Below are positions 22,801 to 32,899 of a stretch of 64,000 bases of DNA, in pieces. The translations under genes were made by a program, and so were the position numbers. Below the pieces are notes generated by a model. It searched no databases. It was not told where the DNA came from and saw only the letters and a list, made by a program, of their open reading frames with translations. Position 1 is the stretch's first letter, and each line of letters starts with the position of its first letter. This DNA is from Argentina anserina (Eukaryota > Streptophyta > Magnoliopsida > Rosales > Rosaceae): contig NC_065877.1 in NCBI RefSeq assembly GCF_933775445.1, positions 11,284,001-11,348,000 on the forward strand, in the 5' to 3' direction.

Positions 22801-24298
22801 AACAAGTTGATGCATTCAAATGAACTTAGTACTTGCCCATTACCGTCTTCCATCTCCTTTCTTCTACTCCTGTATTTGGATCACTATCGCCAAACACAAA
22901 TGAGAAAAAATGAAACAGAAAGAACATGTATATAGTTACTTCTCTCCTTTTCAACAAAACTATAAAAATAATGAACGATTTAGCTCATCACATACGGATT
23001 CATCAAATTTCAACTCGCCAGCATCTGTTTTTCGTTGTCCTTGTCTCTTCCTATAGTAACTGGGATCCCAGTACCTTAATGACAAACAATAAAGGATGTG
23101 TAACTCTTCTCAACAACTAAAATAACTGAATACTTCTACAGCACTTAAGAAGCAAGCATAGCAGATCGAATGTCACCAAAACACGTCATTCACACATGAT
23201 CCTGAACCTTGCGAGGAAGAATTGACACTGAAATCAAAATCTCCACCACCACCAGAATTCCCATCTACATCACTACTGTTACTTTTACTGTAATAAAAAA
23301 TATATCGTCAACAATCCTTCGAGTATTACAAAATTATGCGAAATCCAGTTGAAATCTATACCCAAAAGATTACCTTCCTTCACCAGAGGAAGCTAAGGCA
23401 AGAAGGGCAACAATAATTGCAGTCCAAACAAGAATAATGGAAGAAATCAGAGCAGTACCAAATGCAACCCTGGCTAAATCCTCGCCCACGTCCTGCCAAA
23501 TACATCGTATGAGTGTTGATTCCTAACCCACGTTAAAAGCAATCGATTGAACTATCATCTAATACAAGCATTACTACCTTTGCCATCTGAAGCAGCGGCT
23601 CAACTCTCAGTATAAACGAGTTGGCTACAAGTCTTGCTCTATAATCTTCAGGGAAAACATAGAGCACATTGCCTTCGTCGGAGGCCTACTCATACAATAA
23701 GCAGTGTACCACTTCACTAACACACTTAGTAAAATAAAGTAAACAAGAGCTACTCCATTTTTCATTCAATTTCTTCAGAAAAACCTAAACTTGTTAGTAG
23801 TCTCATGGTATATTAGTAACACAATCTGCAAGATAATCTAAAACAAGAGCTATATTTGCTCAATTTCTTCAGGATTATAACATAAATTACTAACAAATTA
23901 AATCTCATGATTTTCCACCAAACAGGGGTAGAAATCTAGAAAAAAGTACCTCCAAGAAGCCATGAGCGTCAGAAGCGAGAGCTTGCAAAGCTTTCTCAGC
24001 CTCATTGAGCTTAAGCCCAGCTCTACCCGCCACGTCACCAACAGTGACTCTTCTTCCACAAGCGTCCACAGCTTCCATTGGTCGCTTTCTCACATCGGAA
24101 GACAGCCTATCACTCTCGACGGCGCCGCCGGGCCTGATCGCGGCAATGCCAGCTCTGACAACCGGTGCAGAAACCCTAGATTTAGAGGCAAGCAAGGGAC
24201 GGGAAAGGTGGGGTTTGGAAACGATCAGGTAAGAGTTAAGGTTTGAAATGGAGACGACGGCAAGGGTTTGGCGAAAGAGTGATGAAGTAGGTAGCCAT
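19825..24298 (-). pseudogene. At5g03900-like gene, copy 2 (three inactivating lesions)
   Basis: All thirteen exons of copy 1 can be matched: 23950-24298, 23578-23685, 23374-23492, 23177-23287, 22996-23074, 22844-~22914, 22124-22213, 21574-21639, 21185-21294, 21007-21093, 20860-20923, 20379-20523 and 19825-19947. Three defects are visible. In exon 1 the ATG at 24298 opens a frame that stops after about 20 residues (TAA); the conserved frame (LASKSRVSAPVVRAG) has no in-frame ATG. The 3' splice site of exon 6 has lost its AG: copy 1 has CTTCTAG before ATCTTCTC, copy 2 has CTGTTTC. Exon 12 is 145 bp instead of 144 because of an extra A in a 13-A run, which puts the conserved tail out of frame. 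Between these points the exons keep clean frames and all other splice sites, so decay is recent. A sequencing error in the A-run cannot be excluded, but the other two lesions are not homopolymer errors. Confidence 0.8.
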
Positions 24299-24607
24299 GG
24301 ACGGATTTCAAAGAGAGACTTTTGTGGCTCCTAGGTTGCTTAGGAAGTCTCAGAGTCCGGTTTAGTTCTCCTGTACGTACTACGTAGTTACTACTTAAGT
24401 CAAGGTAAAAAAAAAAAATACAAACAAACATAAAATAAGGAACTGAAATTTGCAATCTAAACTCATCCAACATGTTATTGAGCTCATGCACGCTCAAAAT
24501 TTTTATCATCTATTAAGTTGTAGATGCTTAAACAAGATACATTATAAACTTGAAGCGAGATACTAAATTTATCACTGGTTACATTTAGGAACACTCGATG
24601 ATCGTAG

Positions 24608-25957
24608 CTAAGCTGTTGTACAATCAGTTGGCTGGAAGGAGATGGTCTTGTTTACTAGGTCATAACCTACCAGGAAATTTGCCTGTGCAAAATTCCCATA
24701 GATACCCGTGTAGCTCCCACTGGAGAATGCTAAGCAAACAGTCTCATCATCCACCCTTACAAAAATGTTGCCATATTTTAGCTTCACATCTGCTCCGTTA
24801 AAATGGAAAGTGACATTGGGGCCGGGAAGAATATCATATCTGGTCAAGTAACAAAGTGACGAAATAGTCGGATTTTGCATCACCTTCAGATCTCGATCTT
24901 TAAGTTCCTCTCTGATTGCTGATTCGAAATCGTCGTACAAAGTCTCCGGCAAGTATGTTAAGGTAGTCCCTGAGTCAATGATGATGTTACCCTTGAAGGC
25001 CCTGCTGCCATCTGGATCATCTTCATCATCATGTGTGGCATTGTAACGGGTGGCTCCAACACTAATGCCTTGAAGCTCAAGGTAATATCTCGAGGCGATA
25101 TAGCCATACGTAAGCAAAGGGGTGGTGAGCACTTCAGCACCTGATGAGGTATTGAGTCGACCAAAATATATCTTGCTTGATGAGATTGGACTAGGATCCA
25201 AGCAATAAGAGAAATATTTCCCGCCAACAAACTCCCCTATCTGGGAGATGAACGACGCATTGCCACGTCCTAGTCCAACAATTCCCGACTCAATCCCAGT
25301 GAACTGTCCTCCATTATGATGTCCGCAACTAAATATAGTGTTGGGAATGGAAGTGGAATCCACTGTAACGGTGTCAAGGGACAAGTTTCCTGTGGAATAA
25401 GACCCGTCGCCGTATGAAGCTTCATAGACACAAAAGCTTGAATTACTGGAACAAGGCGCGGCTTCGTTTACCAACTTACATTCGTCGGACATACACGAGA
25501 GAACTCTATAAGTTGATGAAGCAGCTGGATCAAAGATAGGAAGGTATTGTTTAAAACATTCTATGCAAGGCATGCATTGTGTCCATGTGATATCGCTTCC
25601 AGTGTCAACAATGCCAATAAAAGGTCTTGGTGGTGTACCGATGGATATGTTCAGCAGGTACTCTCCATATCCTGATCCTGGTCCTGGTCTGTAGATTAGA
25701 TGATCAGATGATTCGGCTTCTGATGGGAAGAGATGGTTGATGTGATCGTGCGAACGTCGCAAGGCATTGCTTACTCGTTGCCACTTAGTTAACGAAGCAT
25801 TGTAGAAGGGAGAAGATGGAGCGTCACGATGGATCATGTTGAGGCCAATTACACCGCCATGGCGAGGGACATTATCTCGTGCGTCAGAGAGAACTAAGAG
25901 GGACAGTATGACAATGGAAGTTGTGATGGTGGAAAGCGAATGATATGGCGTCGCCAT
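24608..25957 (-). CDS. CDR1/nepenthesin-like aspartic protease
   Basis: This is a single-exon gene of 449 residues, typical of the plant A1B pepsin family. Residues 1-26 form a hydrophobic signal peptide (SIVILSLLVLSDA). The prodomain carries the family's IHRDAPSSPFY motif near residues 42-52. The catalytic aspartates are D118 in DTGSDITW and D328 in DSGTTLTYLP. The nepenthesin-type insertion rich in cysteine follows the first active site (QCMPCIECF, near 127-135). The flap tyrosine lies in YEASYGDGSYSTG. Expected action is as a secreted or apoplastic acid endopeptidase; Arabidopsis CDR1 acts in disease-resistance signalling, but that role is not shown here. It lies between copy 2 and the exon-1 relic of the unrelated At5g03900-like family. 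Confidence 0.92.
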   Translation of the reverse strand: MATPYHSLSTITTSIVILSLLVLSDARDNVPRHGGVIGLNMIHRDAPSSPFYNASLTKWQRVSNALRRSHDHINHLFPSEAESSDHLIYRPGPGSGYGEYLLNISIGTPPRPFIGIVDTGSDITWTQCMPCIECFKQYLPIFDPAASSTYRVLSCMSDECKLVNEAAPCSSNSSFCVYEASYGDGSYSTGNLSLDTVTVDSTSIPNTIFSCGHHNGGQFTGIESGIVGLGRGNASFISQIGEFVGGKYFSYCLDPSPISSSKIYFGRLNTSSGAEVLTTPLLTYGYIASRYYLELQGISVGATRYNATHDDEDDPDGSRAFKGNIIIDSGTTLTYLPETLYDDFESAIREELKDRDLKVMQNPTISSLCYLTRYDILPGPNVTFHFNGADVKLKYGNIFVRVDDETVCLAFSSGSYTGIYGNFAQANFLVGYDLVNKTISFQPTDCTTA

Positions 25958-26654
25958 AAGAACTATAACAAACTAATGGAGCAGATTATATGACAGTAAC
26001 CGTCCGATGGAACAAGGAAGGAACAATCTGGTGTAGGGCAATGAAGGGGAGGTGGCTTATTTATACAAGAAGAATGCCTGATTATCTGGGAAGCGTTAAC
26101 AATAAGTCAAGACATTCTTAAAAATCTTTCTGATTTTTTCTCTCACAGATTTGAAAGACTTTTCTGAACCTCTTTCCCCTTTAGGATAATCTCTATCTCT
26201 GCCCTCTGATTTGGTTTCCCGTTTACTGTTCTCCTATAGATATTATTGTTCAATATACAAGTGTTATTTTGCTTATTTCCCGTTAACCCACGAAAGCAGT
26301 GGATAGAGTTTAAAAGAGGATCACAAGATTGCATTAGCTTATGCCTCTGGCACTTAGGATAATCAAATGGCTACCGGTATCACAGCAACACAACCAGGGG
26401 CACAGCTAGCTATGTCAATAAAGGCATCACAGCAACCCCCTGGCCTGGTGGCTGGTGTCAATATGCAAGTCATTGTCCAAGTCCATATATTAAACATGAA
26501 TTTGTCATTGTAATATCGATAATATGTTAATAAACTGTGAATTAAGATGTTAGTTTCCGGTATATACTATCCAAATTGAGGATAGTACATCCTCAATGAG
26601 AATCCTTATCCTAAAAAAGAGTTTCCTTGGAGCCTTAGGGAAATATATTTCGAA
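25958..26654. other. Promoter side of the aspartic protease gene
   Basis: This is 5' flanking DNA of the minus-strand protease. A TATA-like motif (TATAAATAAG on the minus strand, about 26057-26066) lies roughly 100 bp upstream of its ATG. Nothing else is recognised. Confidence 0.45.
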
Positions 26655-26770
26655 AGTAATCACCTTCAGTATCAGGAGTGAGAGCTTGCAAAAAGTTCTT
26701 AGCGTCATTGAGCATAGCAAGAAGGCCAGGGTTTCCATTGATGTGTCGACAGCACCACCAGGCCTATAAC
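26655..26770 (-). pseudogene. Exon-1 relic of a fourth At5g03900-like copy
   Basis: On the minus strand, near 26768-26745, the sequence reads RPGGAVDT, matching RPGGAVESD of copy 2. After a deletion and a frame change it reads GLLAMLNDAKNFLQALTPDT, matching the segment GLKLNEAEKALQALASDA of copy 2 and ALAADTEG of copy 1. It then runs into a GTGATT that corresponds to the donor of intron 1. The central part of exon 1 is deleted and no other exon is visible. Confidence 0.62.
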
Positions 26771-26870
26771 TTATGAAGCACAAGTACGGGTACGGGAACC
26801 TCCGAGGCAAATTGTTATGGCTGCCCTTCGTTTGGACCTCTGGCCACCGTAACCAATCTTGCTGTATTAA

Positions 26871-27110
26871 TGAATGTATCTGATTGTAGAAACACATCCA
26901 GAGGCTAAGCATTGTTTTCGGTCCATCACATAATCATACAGATGATGAAGTATTCCCATTCCCATTGTGTATGCTCCGAATAGACTTCCATCATGCAGCA
27001 TTCTATAAGCTCCATTATAAGCAAAGACTGAGCAGTGTGCATTTTAACTTGGCTTTGCTGATTGATTGTCTCCAAATCCCACCGCACCAAAAAGACTAAC
27101 CATTTTATTA
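26871..27110 (-). other. Possible decayed exon of unknown family
   Basis: One minus-strand frame reads like real protein with one internal stop: VSLFGAVGFGDNQSAKPS, stop, then NAHCSVFAYNGAYRML and HDGSLFGAYTMGMGILHHLY. It is glycine- and aromatic-rich, like a membrane segment. I do not recognise the family and cannot exclude chance. Confidence 0.25.
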
Positions 27111-27232
27111 CGGTTTCATGTTTCCAGCTTTCAACCACTGATACTAGTCTCTACTCTCTAACATGCCTGTCTTGCACTCAAGTCGTCAGTAAATATCATG
27201 TCTGAGCAAACTAACAGAAACTGTACACTAAC

Positions 27233-28672
27233 TCATCCACCAACCAACCTATTATATGTAGCAAGATCAGGTATAAATCCCCTATCCAGCATCTCGTCTG
27301 CTACCACCTTCCCCTCCTCCTTTTTCCCTTCTCTTGAATACCCCAACGCCAAAATGGTATACGCCGTGCCATCTAGCTCCAAGCCTTTACTCGAAGACAA
27401 CAACCTAAGTTTATCAGCTTCCTCAGTTCTCCCCAAATTGCAAAGATCTTGAACGACGCAATTAAAAGTTACAATATCAGGAACCATACCCTCTTCAAGC
27501 ATCCTTTCCATCACTTCCACAGCTTCATCAATCCTCACTGACCTCCTCAAACCCTCAATCAAAGTAATACAAGCAATCAAGCTCGGAACATTTCCCCTCA
27601 TCCACAACTCATCCACAACCTCCAATGCTCTACTCGATTTCCTCTTCTTACAAAGCACTTCAACAAGACCATAATAATCATACCCCCCAGGCACCACTCC
27701 TCTCCTCGAAAAATCAATCAACAGCTCACAAGCCTCCTCAACCCTCCCCTCCCTACAAAGACCATCAACCAAAATCTCACAAGTCACACTCGAAAACTCA
27801 CAACCAAACTCAATCATCTCATAAGCCATCTCAATCCCATCCTCAAACTTCCCCTCCCTAAAGAACCCCCTAATCAAAGTATTGAAACTCACCACATTGG
27901 GACTACACCCCTTCCCCCTCATCTCCTTAAACAACTCCAAAGCCAACCCAAACTTCGAATTTCGACAATAACTACTAATCAAAATATTAAAAGTAAACAC
28001 ATCCCCCTTAACTCTATCCCTCCCCATATTTTCATAAAACCACAAAGCCTCATCATGCCTACCACATTTCACAAACCCATGAATCACAATGTTGTAAAGC
28101 ACAACACTAGGCTTCCCATCAATGAGTCTCCTCATGGACTCAAACGCCATAACAGCATCATCCAACCTCCCAACTCTGCAATAAGCACTGATCGAAAATC
28201 GGAAAATAGGCTCTGTTCTTGGGCATGAGAAGATGCCATCGGAACAGGGACATGGGTTGGAAGCAATGAACTCAAGAAGAGAACCCAGCTCGGTGAAGCG
28301 GTGAGTGTTTGAGAGAGAGTGAGTCATCCATTCAAAGGTGGAGTGGTCGTGGCGGTAGGAGTCGATGGTGGAGGCCCAGTTGAAGACGTGGAAGTCGAAG
28401 TGGGTGAAGGTGGGGTGGTGGTGGAGCTTGGACTTGAGGAAATGGAGGAGGGTTTTGGGGGTGAGAGGTGGGTTTTTGATGTGGGTTTTGATGAAGGTGA
28501 TGAGTTGGGTGTGGTTTGAGGTGTTGTGGTGGGAGACAGTGAGGATTGGGGAAGGTGGGTTTTGTTGGGGTTTAGGGAGAGATGGGTTTGGGATTGGAGA
28601 GAGTTGTGGTAGTTGTGATGGAGGCTTTGGCTCTAGTAAAGGTATCACCTTTGGTCTTCTGAACCTCCTCAT
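27233..28672 (-). CDS. P-class pentatricopeptide repeat protein (At2g36240-like)
   Basis: This is a single-exon gene of 479 residues. After a proline-rich N-terminus (about 1-55), residues from about 155 onward form tandem 35-residue PPR units, visible as repeating YNIVIHGFVKCGRHDEAL, FNILISSYCRNSKFGLAL, FNTLIRGFFREGKFEDGI, ITLIEGLRRSVRIDEAV and similar. No E/E+/DYW tail follows, so it is P-class. Such proteins bind organellar RNA and act in stability, splicing or translation in mitochondria or chloroplasts; the N-terminus does not decide which. Its ATG lies 144 bp from the HISN3 ATG on the other strand. From memory, Arabidopsis At2g36240 (PPR) and At2g36230 (HISN3) are also neighbours, which supports this assignment. 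The frame upstream of the ATG is closed by a stop 1 codon away. Confidence 0.9.
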   Translation of the reverse strand: MRRFRRPKVIPLLEPKPPSQLPQLSPIPNPSLPKPQQNPPSPILTVSHHNTSNHTQLITFIKTHIKNPPLTPKTLLHFLKSKLHHHPTFTHFDFHVFNWASTIDSYRHDHSTFEWMTHSLSNTHRFTELGSLLEFIASNPCPCSDGIFSCPRTEPIFRFSISAYCRVGRLDDAVMAFESMRRLIDGKPSVVLYNIVIHGFVKCGRHDEALWFYENMGRDRVKGDVFTFNILISSYCRNSKFGLALELFKEMRGKGCSPNVVSFNTLIRGFFREGKFEDGIEMAYEMIEFGCEFSSVTCEILVDGLCREGRVEEACELLIDFSRRGVVPGGYDYYGLVEVLCKKRKSSRALEVVDELWMRGNVPSLIACITLIEGLRRSVRIDEAVEVMERMLEEGMVPDIVTFNCVVQDLCNLGRTEEADKLRLLSSSKGLELDGTAYTILALGYSREGKKEEGKVVADEMLDRGFIPDLATYNRLVGG

Positions 28673-28816
28673 TAGATTGACAATGGGATCTCTGGTTTGG
28701 TTTTAGACATGGTTTGGGTTTTATAGGGGAAGAGATGGTTTGACCAAATTGCCCTGCTTTTGTTATATAAAACAAGACCTGAAAAGCAAAACAGAGATGC
28801 CCCAAGTTGAAGCAGA
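28673..28816. promoter_or_regulatory. Shared bidirectional promoter of the PPR and HISN3 genes
   Basis: Only 144 bp separate the two divergent start codons. A plus-strand TATA-like motif TATATAAAA lies at 28764-28772, about 45 bp before the HISN3 ATG. A minus-strand motif CTATAAAA lies at 28719-28726, about 47 bp before the PPR ATG. The 5' UTRs must therefore be very short or start within the neighbour's promoter. Confidence 0.65.
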
Positions 28817-31800
28817 ATGAGAGTTGTGAGCCTCAGTCCTACTGTTTTTCAGAGCAGCTATTTACTTTTTGGGGCTAAGAAGCTTTATGGGTCTAGACCA
28901 TCTGCAACGTTCAGTAAGTTTCTTGGTTCTGCTTTTGGTTTGTAAAGCTTTGTTTTTGCAATCATGTTATGGAACCCATTGTTATTGTTTGGTTATAGGG
29001 ATTAGGCGAGTACCCATAAGCTGTGCTGTTCGTTTTCGACCCTGTATTGATATACACAAGGTATTGGAGATCTAAAGTTTGAATATTTTTGGGGACTTGA
29101 TACTTACTGTGTATTGTTTGCATTTCTGAGATTGTTATGTGGGTTTTTGTGTATAGGGGAAAGTGAAACAGATTGTTGGATCGACGCTTTCGGATTTGAA
29201 GGAGGATGGGACAGCTCTGGTGACTAATTTCGAGTCGGATAAGTCGGCTGGGGAGTTTGCAAGGATGTATAAGGAAGATGGGCTTACAGGTGGACATGTG
29301 ATAATGCTGGGAGCTGACCCTTTGAGTAGAGCTGCGGCCATTGAAGCTCTGCGTGCATATCCTGGTAGGTCTTTAGCTAGCTTCCTTCTTGTTATTTATT
29401 ATACTTTCGCTTTTTATCTACCCTTGGACTTCCATGGATGCAGCAGTCTTTGTAGGGGTTATTCCTCATATATGCCGAGATAGTGGTTCTTGTTGTATTG
29501 TTGTCTTAGGTTCATTAAAATGTTACCTAGGATTGTGTGAGGTGTAGGAAAACTGATATCAAAGAGATGCCAACTTTTTCAAAAAGCATCATATTTCTCT
29601 TTATGCATTGCCTATGCTGAGATTAGTAGAGCATTGGGAGTGTGCTGTTTCACTTTATTCTCTATGGTTGATGGTATGTTTAAAACTTACAGATTTTCCT
29701 CTGCTGAACTTGCTGCGAGGACTGGTATTATCTAGGTGGTTTGCAAGTAGGAGGTGGGATCAATTCAGATAATTCTTTGCAGTACATAGAAGAAGGGGCT
29801 AGCCATGTTATTGTCACCTCTGTAAGTTTTGTTCTTCCTCTTTTAAAATTGAAAACCATGTATTCATTTTTAAAGCATCTAATATCAAGAAACATTTTTG
29901 TAAACTTGGCTTGGTCTTTGTGCAGTATGTATTTAATAACGGGCAAATGGACCTTGAAAGGCTTAAAGATCTTGTTCATGTTGTTGGAAAAGAAAGGCTT
30001 GTTTTAGACCTTAGCTGCAGAAAGAGGGTATGAAGTCAATCCAGAATTAATAGCCCCCGTGTCCTTTTGTTCACTTCCTTTGCTGGCTAAGCAGTCTCCT
30101 TGAGCAGTTCTTATTATAGCCATAGAAAGACTCACATTTTATGGTTGATTCTAGAACGTAGTGAATGTGTTGTGCACATATTATTAGAGCTATTGTCTTT
30201 CTTTGCTGAGTGTTCTTAGTCCCTGTTTATTAGTCTTTTACAATTAGCCTAATATGCAACTGTCACACATCCACCTGCTCATTAATATCTACTTTCGAGT
30301 AGCTGTTTATATGTGGACCTTATTGTGTATCTGGTGTTTCATGTACAGGAAGGTAAATATGCTATTGTCACAGATAGATGGCAAAAATTCAGTGATGTGT
30401 ATCTTGACAAGGACATATTAGACTTCCTTGCCAACTATGCAGACGAGTTTCTGGTACATGGTGTCGACGTCGAAGGGAAAAAGTAAGTCATACTTATTGC
30501 CATACATGTTTTATCACCAAAATACCTACACTTACGTAAGTGTGTGGAAATGTATATATTCGAATAAATGCTCATGAAACCATTCCTTATGTGAAGCTTA
30601 TGCAAAATCTCAGTTCTTTGTATGTTCACATTTTTTTTCTGGTACCAAGAACATGTAGTTCACCAATACATTAGAGTAGTTGAGGAGATTTGATGATTTC
30701 CAAATCTTAAATTACTACAGAGTTTACTTTTTATCGAGCAAAGCGTCTGTTCAGGTAGACAGTAGACCTATTGGCAATATGCATAGACCTAAGGTTTTTA
30801 TTATTCTTTCAATTCTGAAGGATTGAACATACATACAGAGATACTCTCTTACGTCAGCTTCATTTCTAATCTCAAATTTACTAAAGTGCTATTCCTAAAT
30901 GCTTAGAATGGCCATAATGACTGTATGAAGCCATTTCCAGAAGTTGTAATGCTTATTGCAGCTGATTTGAATATTGCTATAGGCTGGCATTCTGTGTCTT
31001 GAAATGTTGACTGATATGAGTGGCCTGCGTTGTGAAAGTATACATATCTTATGGCCTGATATTCATCCAGATGTGATTTTAGTCATAAACTTTATATAAG
31101 AACTGCGGCCGCTTTGTAGCTCAGTATCAAAATATCCTGATTTAGGAAGTTTGCAACCATAGGATTTGGCACTAGTAGTGTCCTATGCTGACAATTTGGA
31201 ACATGGTATTAATATTGAAATTTCAATAACTTAAGCTGTTTTGTAGCTCAGTATTGAGATTTCCTGTTGTAGGAAGTTTGCTCTTTAATCGTCAAGATTA
31301 TCTTATATTTGCTTTTGTATATGCAGACTGGGGATTGATGAAGAGCTTGTGGAGTTGCTTGGCAAAAATTCTCCGGTTAGTAACTTATTGCGACATATAC
31401 GAATTCACTAACTGCTCATGTTTTACGTACTATGTTGGTAACCTGTCGGGAGTTCCCCTTGATCTTGTCATAGCTACAAAACGTTTGTTGCCTATTGATC
31501 TGCACATCAATATGTCCCACCAAACACAGAATACACGTTGAAACCATGCATGCTTCATAAATAGAAAACTCAAAAGAAAAAAAAAATTGTCATCCAACAT
31601 TTGTATACCAAGTTGGTATCGAATGCTGATAAAAATTGGGGAAATGCCGGGTCTATGTAAAACTCTTTAGGCCAAAATGTGTGAAGCACTCCTGTTGTAG
31701 CCGAACTGTTGTCCTTGCTACTGAGATTTATAAATTGTTATTTTCATGCTATTATTTGTTCATTTTATTTTTTATGAATAAACTTTCATGCATTATAATA

Positions 31801-32024
31801 TTATCAAATTTGCAAATTATTGATGTGCTATGTGATTTGGGTGCCAGATTCCTGTAACATATGCTGGTGGTGTGACGGTAGTGGCTGATTTAGAGAGGAT
31901 AAAACTAGCAGGACTGGGACGTGTGGATGTTACTGTTGGTAGCGCTTTGGATATTTTCGGGGGCAACTTGCCGTACAAAGAAGTCATTGCTTGGCATGCT
32001 CAGCAGGGAGCATTGATTGTTTAG
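28817..32024 (+). CDS. HISN3: BBMII (ProFAR) isomerase, plastid histidine biosynthesis
   Basis: Eight exons join in phase to 304 residues: 28817-28913, 28999-29060, 29157-29364, 29736-29821, 29926-30027, 30349-30482, 31327-31375 and 31848-32024, all with GT...AG introns. The enzyme converts ProFAR (BBMII) to PRFAR, the fourth step of histidine synthesis, in the plastid stroma; the Arabidopsis orthologue is HISN3/APG10. Residues 1-40 are a Ser/Phe-rich transit peptide. The mature part is a HisA-type TIM barrel: [17 protein letters not shown] carries the first catalytic Asp (IDIHKG), GLQVGGGIN and ITYAGG-like VTYAGGVT are the two phosphate-binding loops, and VLDLSCRKR carries the second active-site region. 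The second exon is only 62 bp. A degraded copy of exon 8 lies downstream (32.9-33.25 kb). Confidence 0.95.
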
Positions 32025-32460
32025 TATCTTTGTGGTCTGTTGGTGTGTGAACCTGTGCAGCATCTGAGAACAGTTGGTTGTGGCTTATATATCTTGAAAT
32101 GGCGGGTTAATTTTAGTTATCAGTAACGTTGCATTGTCTGTAACTAAGTTGAACTGGAAACTTGGAACAGATTACCTTGTGAATCTGGGTTTTGAAGCCT
32201 GATTAGGATGGTGTTAGTACCCCTCAAAAGGTGCGTCCTGCGTGTTTGTTTTAATGACTAGCTCAATCAAGTTTTGCATTACAAGTTTAAATAATTTATT
32301 TATTTATTTTTGGGTATAAGCACAAAAGGGTTACTAGTGGGCATATTGGTACCGACTTAGTGTTAACCTGTAAAGATACTCATCCTTTTTTGGGCTGAAG
32401 TCTTTGCAAAAGAGGCTTCTATCTTACCACTACAGGGATCATACTAGATTAACCCTTGCA
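32025..32460 (+). other. HISN3 3' UTR and downstream flank
   Basis: No gene is seen. The stretch just after the stop codon, including TCTGTTGGTGTGTGAAC and, further on, CAATCAAGTTTTGCATTAC, is repeated in decayed form near 33050-33245, showing that the duplicated segment included the 3' UTR. Confidence 0.6.
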
Positions 32461-32690
32461 GGCTTGCAGCACACACCAATAAGCTTCATGAGGAACACGT
32501 AAAAGCCAGACAAAGTGAAGCTTCAGGTTTTTAATTGTGACTTGGGATGTGATGTTTTTTTTTTCCGATAATCATAGTAGGTTCAGTGGAGGTTGGCTGA
32601 CATTTGTGACCAGAACAGGTTGCAAAAGGGAGATGTCTGCGTCTTTGAGCTCAATGACAAATGAGTTTGCAGTGTGATTCGGATGGATAT
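32461..32690 (+). pseudogene. Decayed last exon of a B3-domain gene
   Basis: The sequence aligns with the last exon of the B3 gene at 48797-49040. Shared words include AAGCTTCATGAGGAACA-like, TAGTAGGTTCAGTGGAGGTT and TTGCAAAAGGGAGATGTCTG. Internal deletions and a T-run break the frame. It encodes parts of the second B3 domain (for example SRFSGGW and LQKGDVC). It sits between HISN3 and the HISN3 exon-8 relic, about 16 kb from the intact gene. Confidence 0.82.
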
Positions 32691-32899
32691 TTGTAAAACA
32701 AGGGTACATCTTGTTAAGAGAAGAACAATTATGTATGCATTGTATTTTGTAGGATGTGTAATGGTATTATGGTTTAGATTATACCTTTGCCTTCAAGAAA
32801 CCCTAACAGATGAACAACCACGCCATAGCTAAGAGCGCACTCGAACACTAGATAATATTCTTTGAGCAAAATGTGGATCATAGTAAAATTGTTGCCCTC

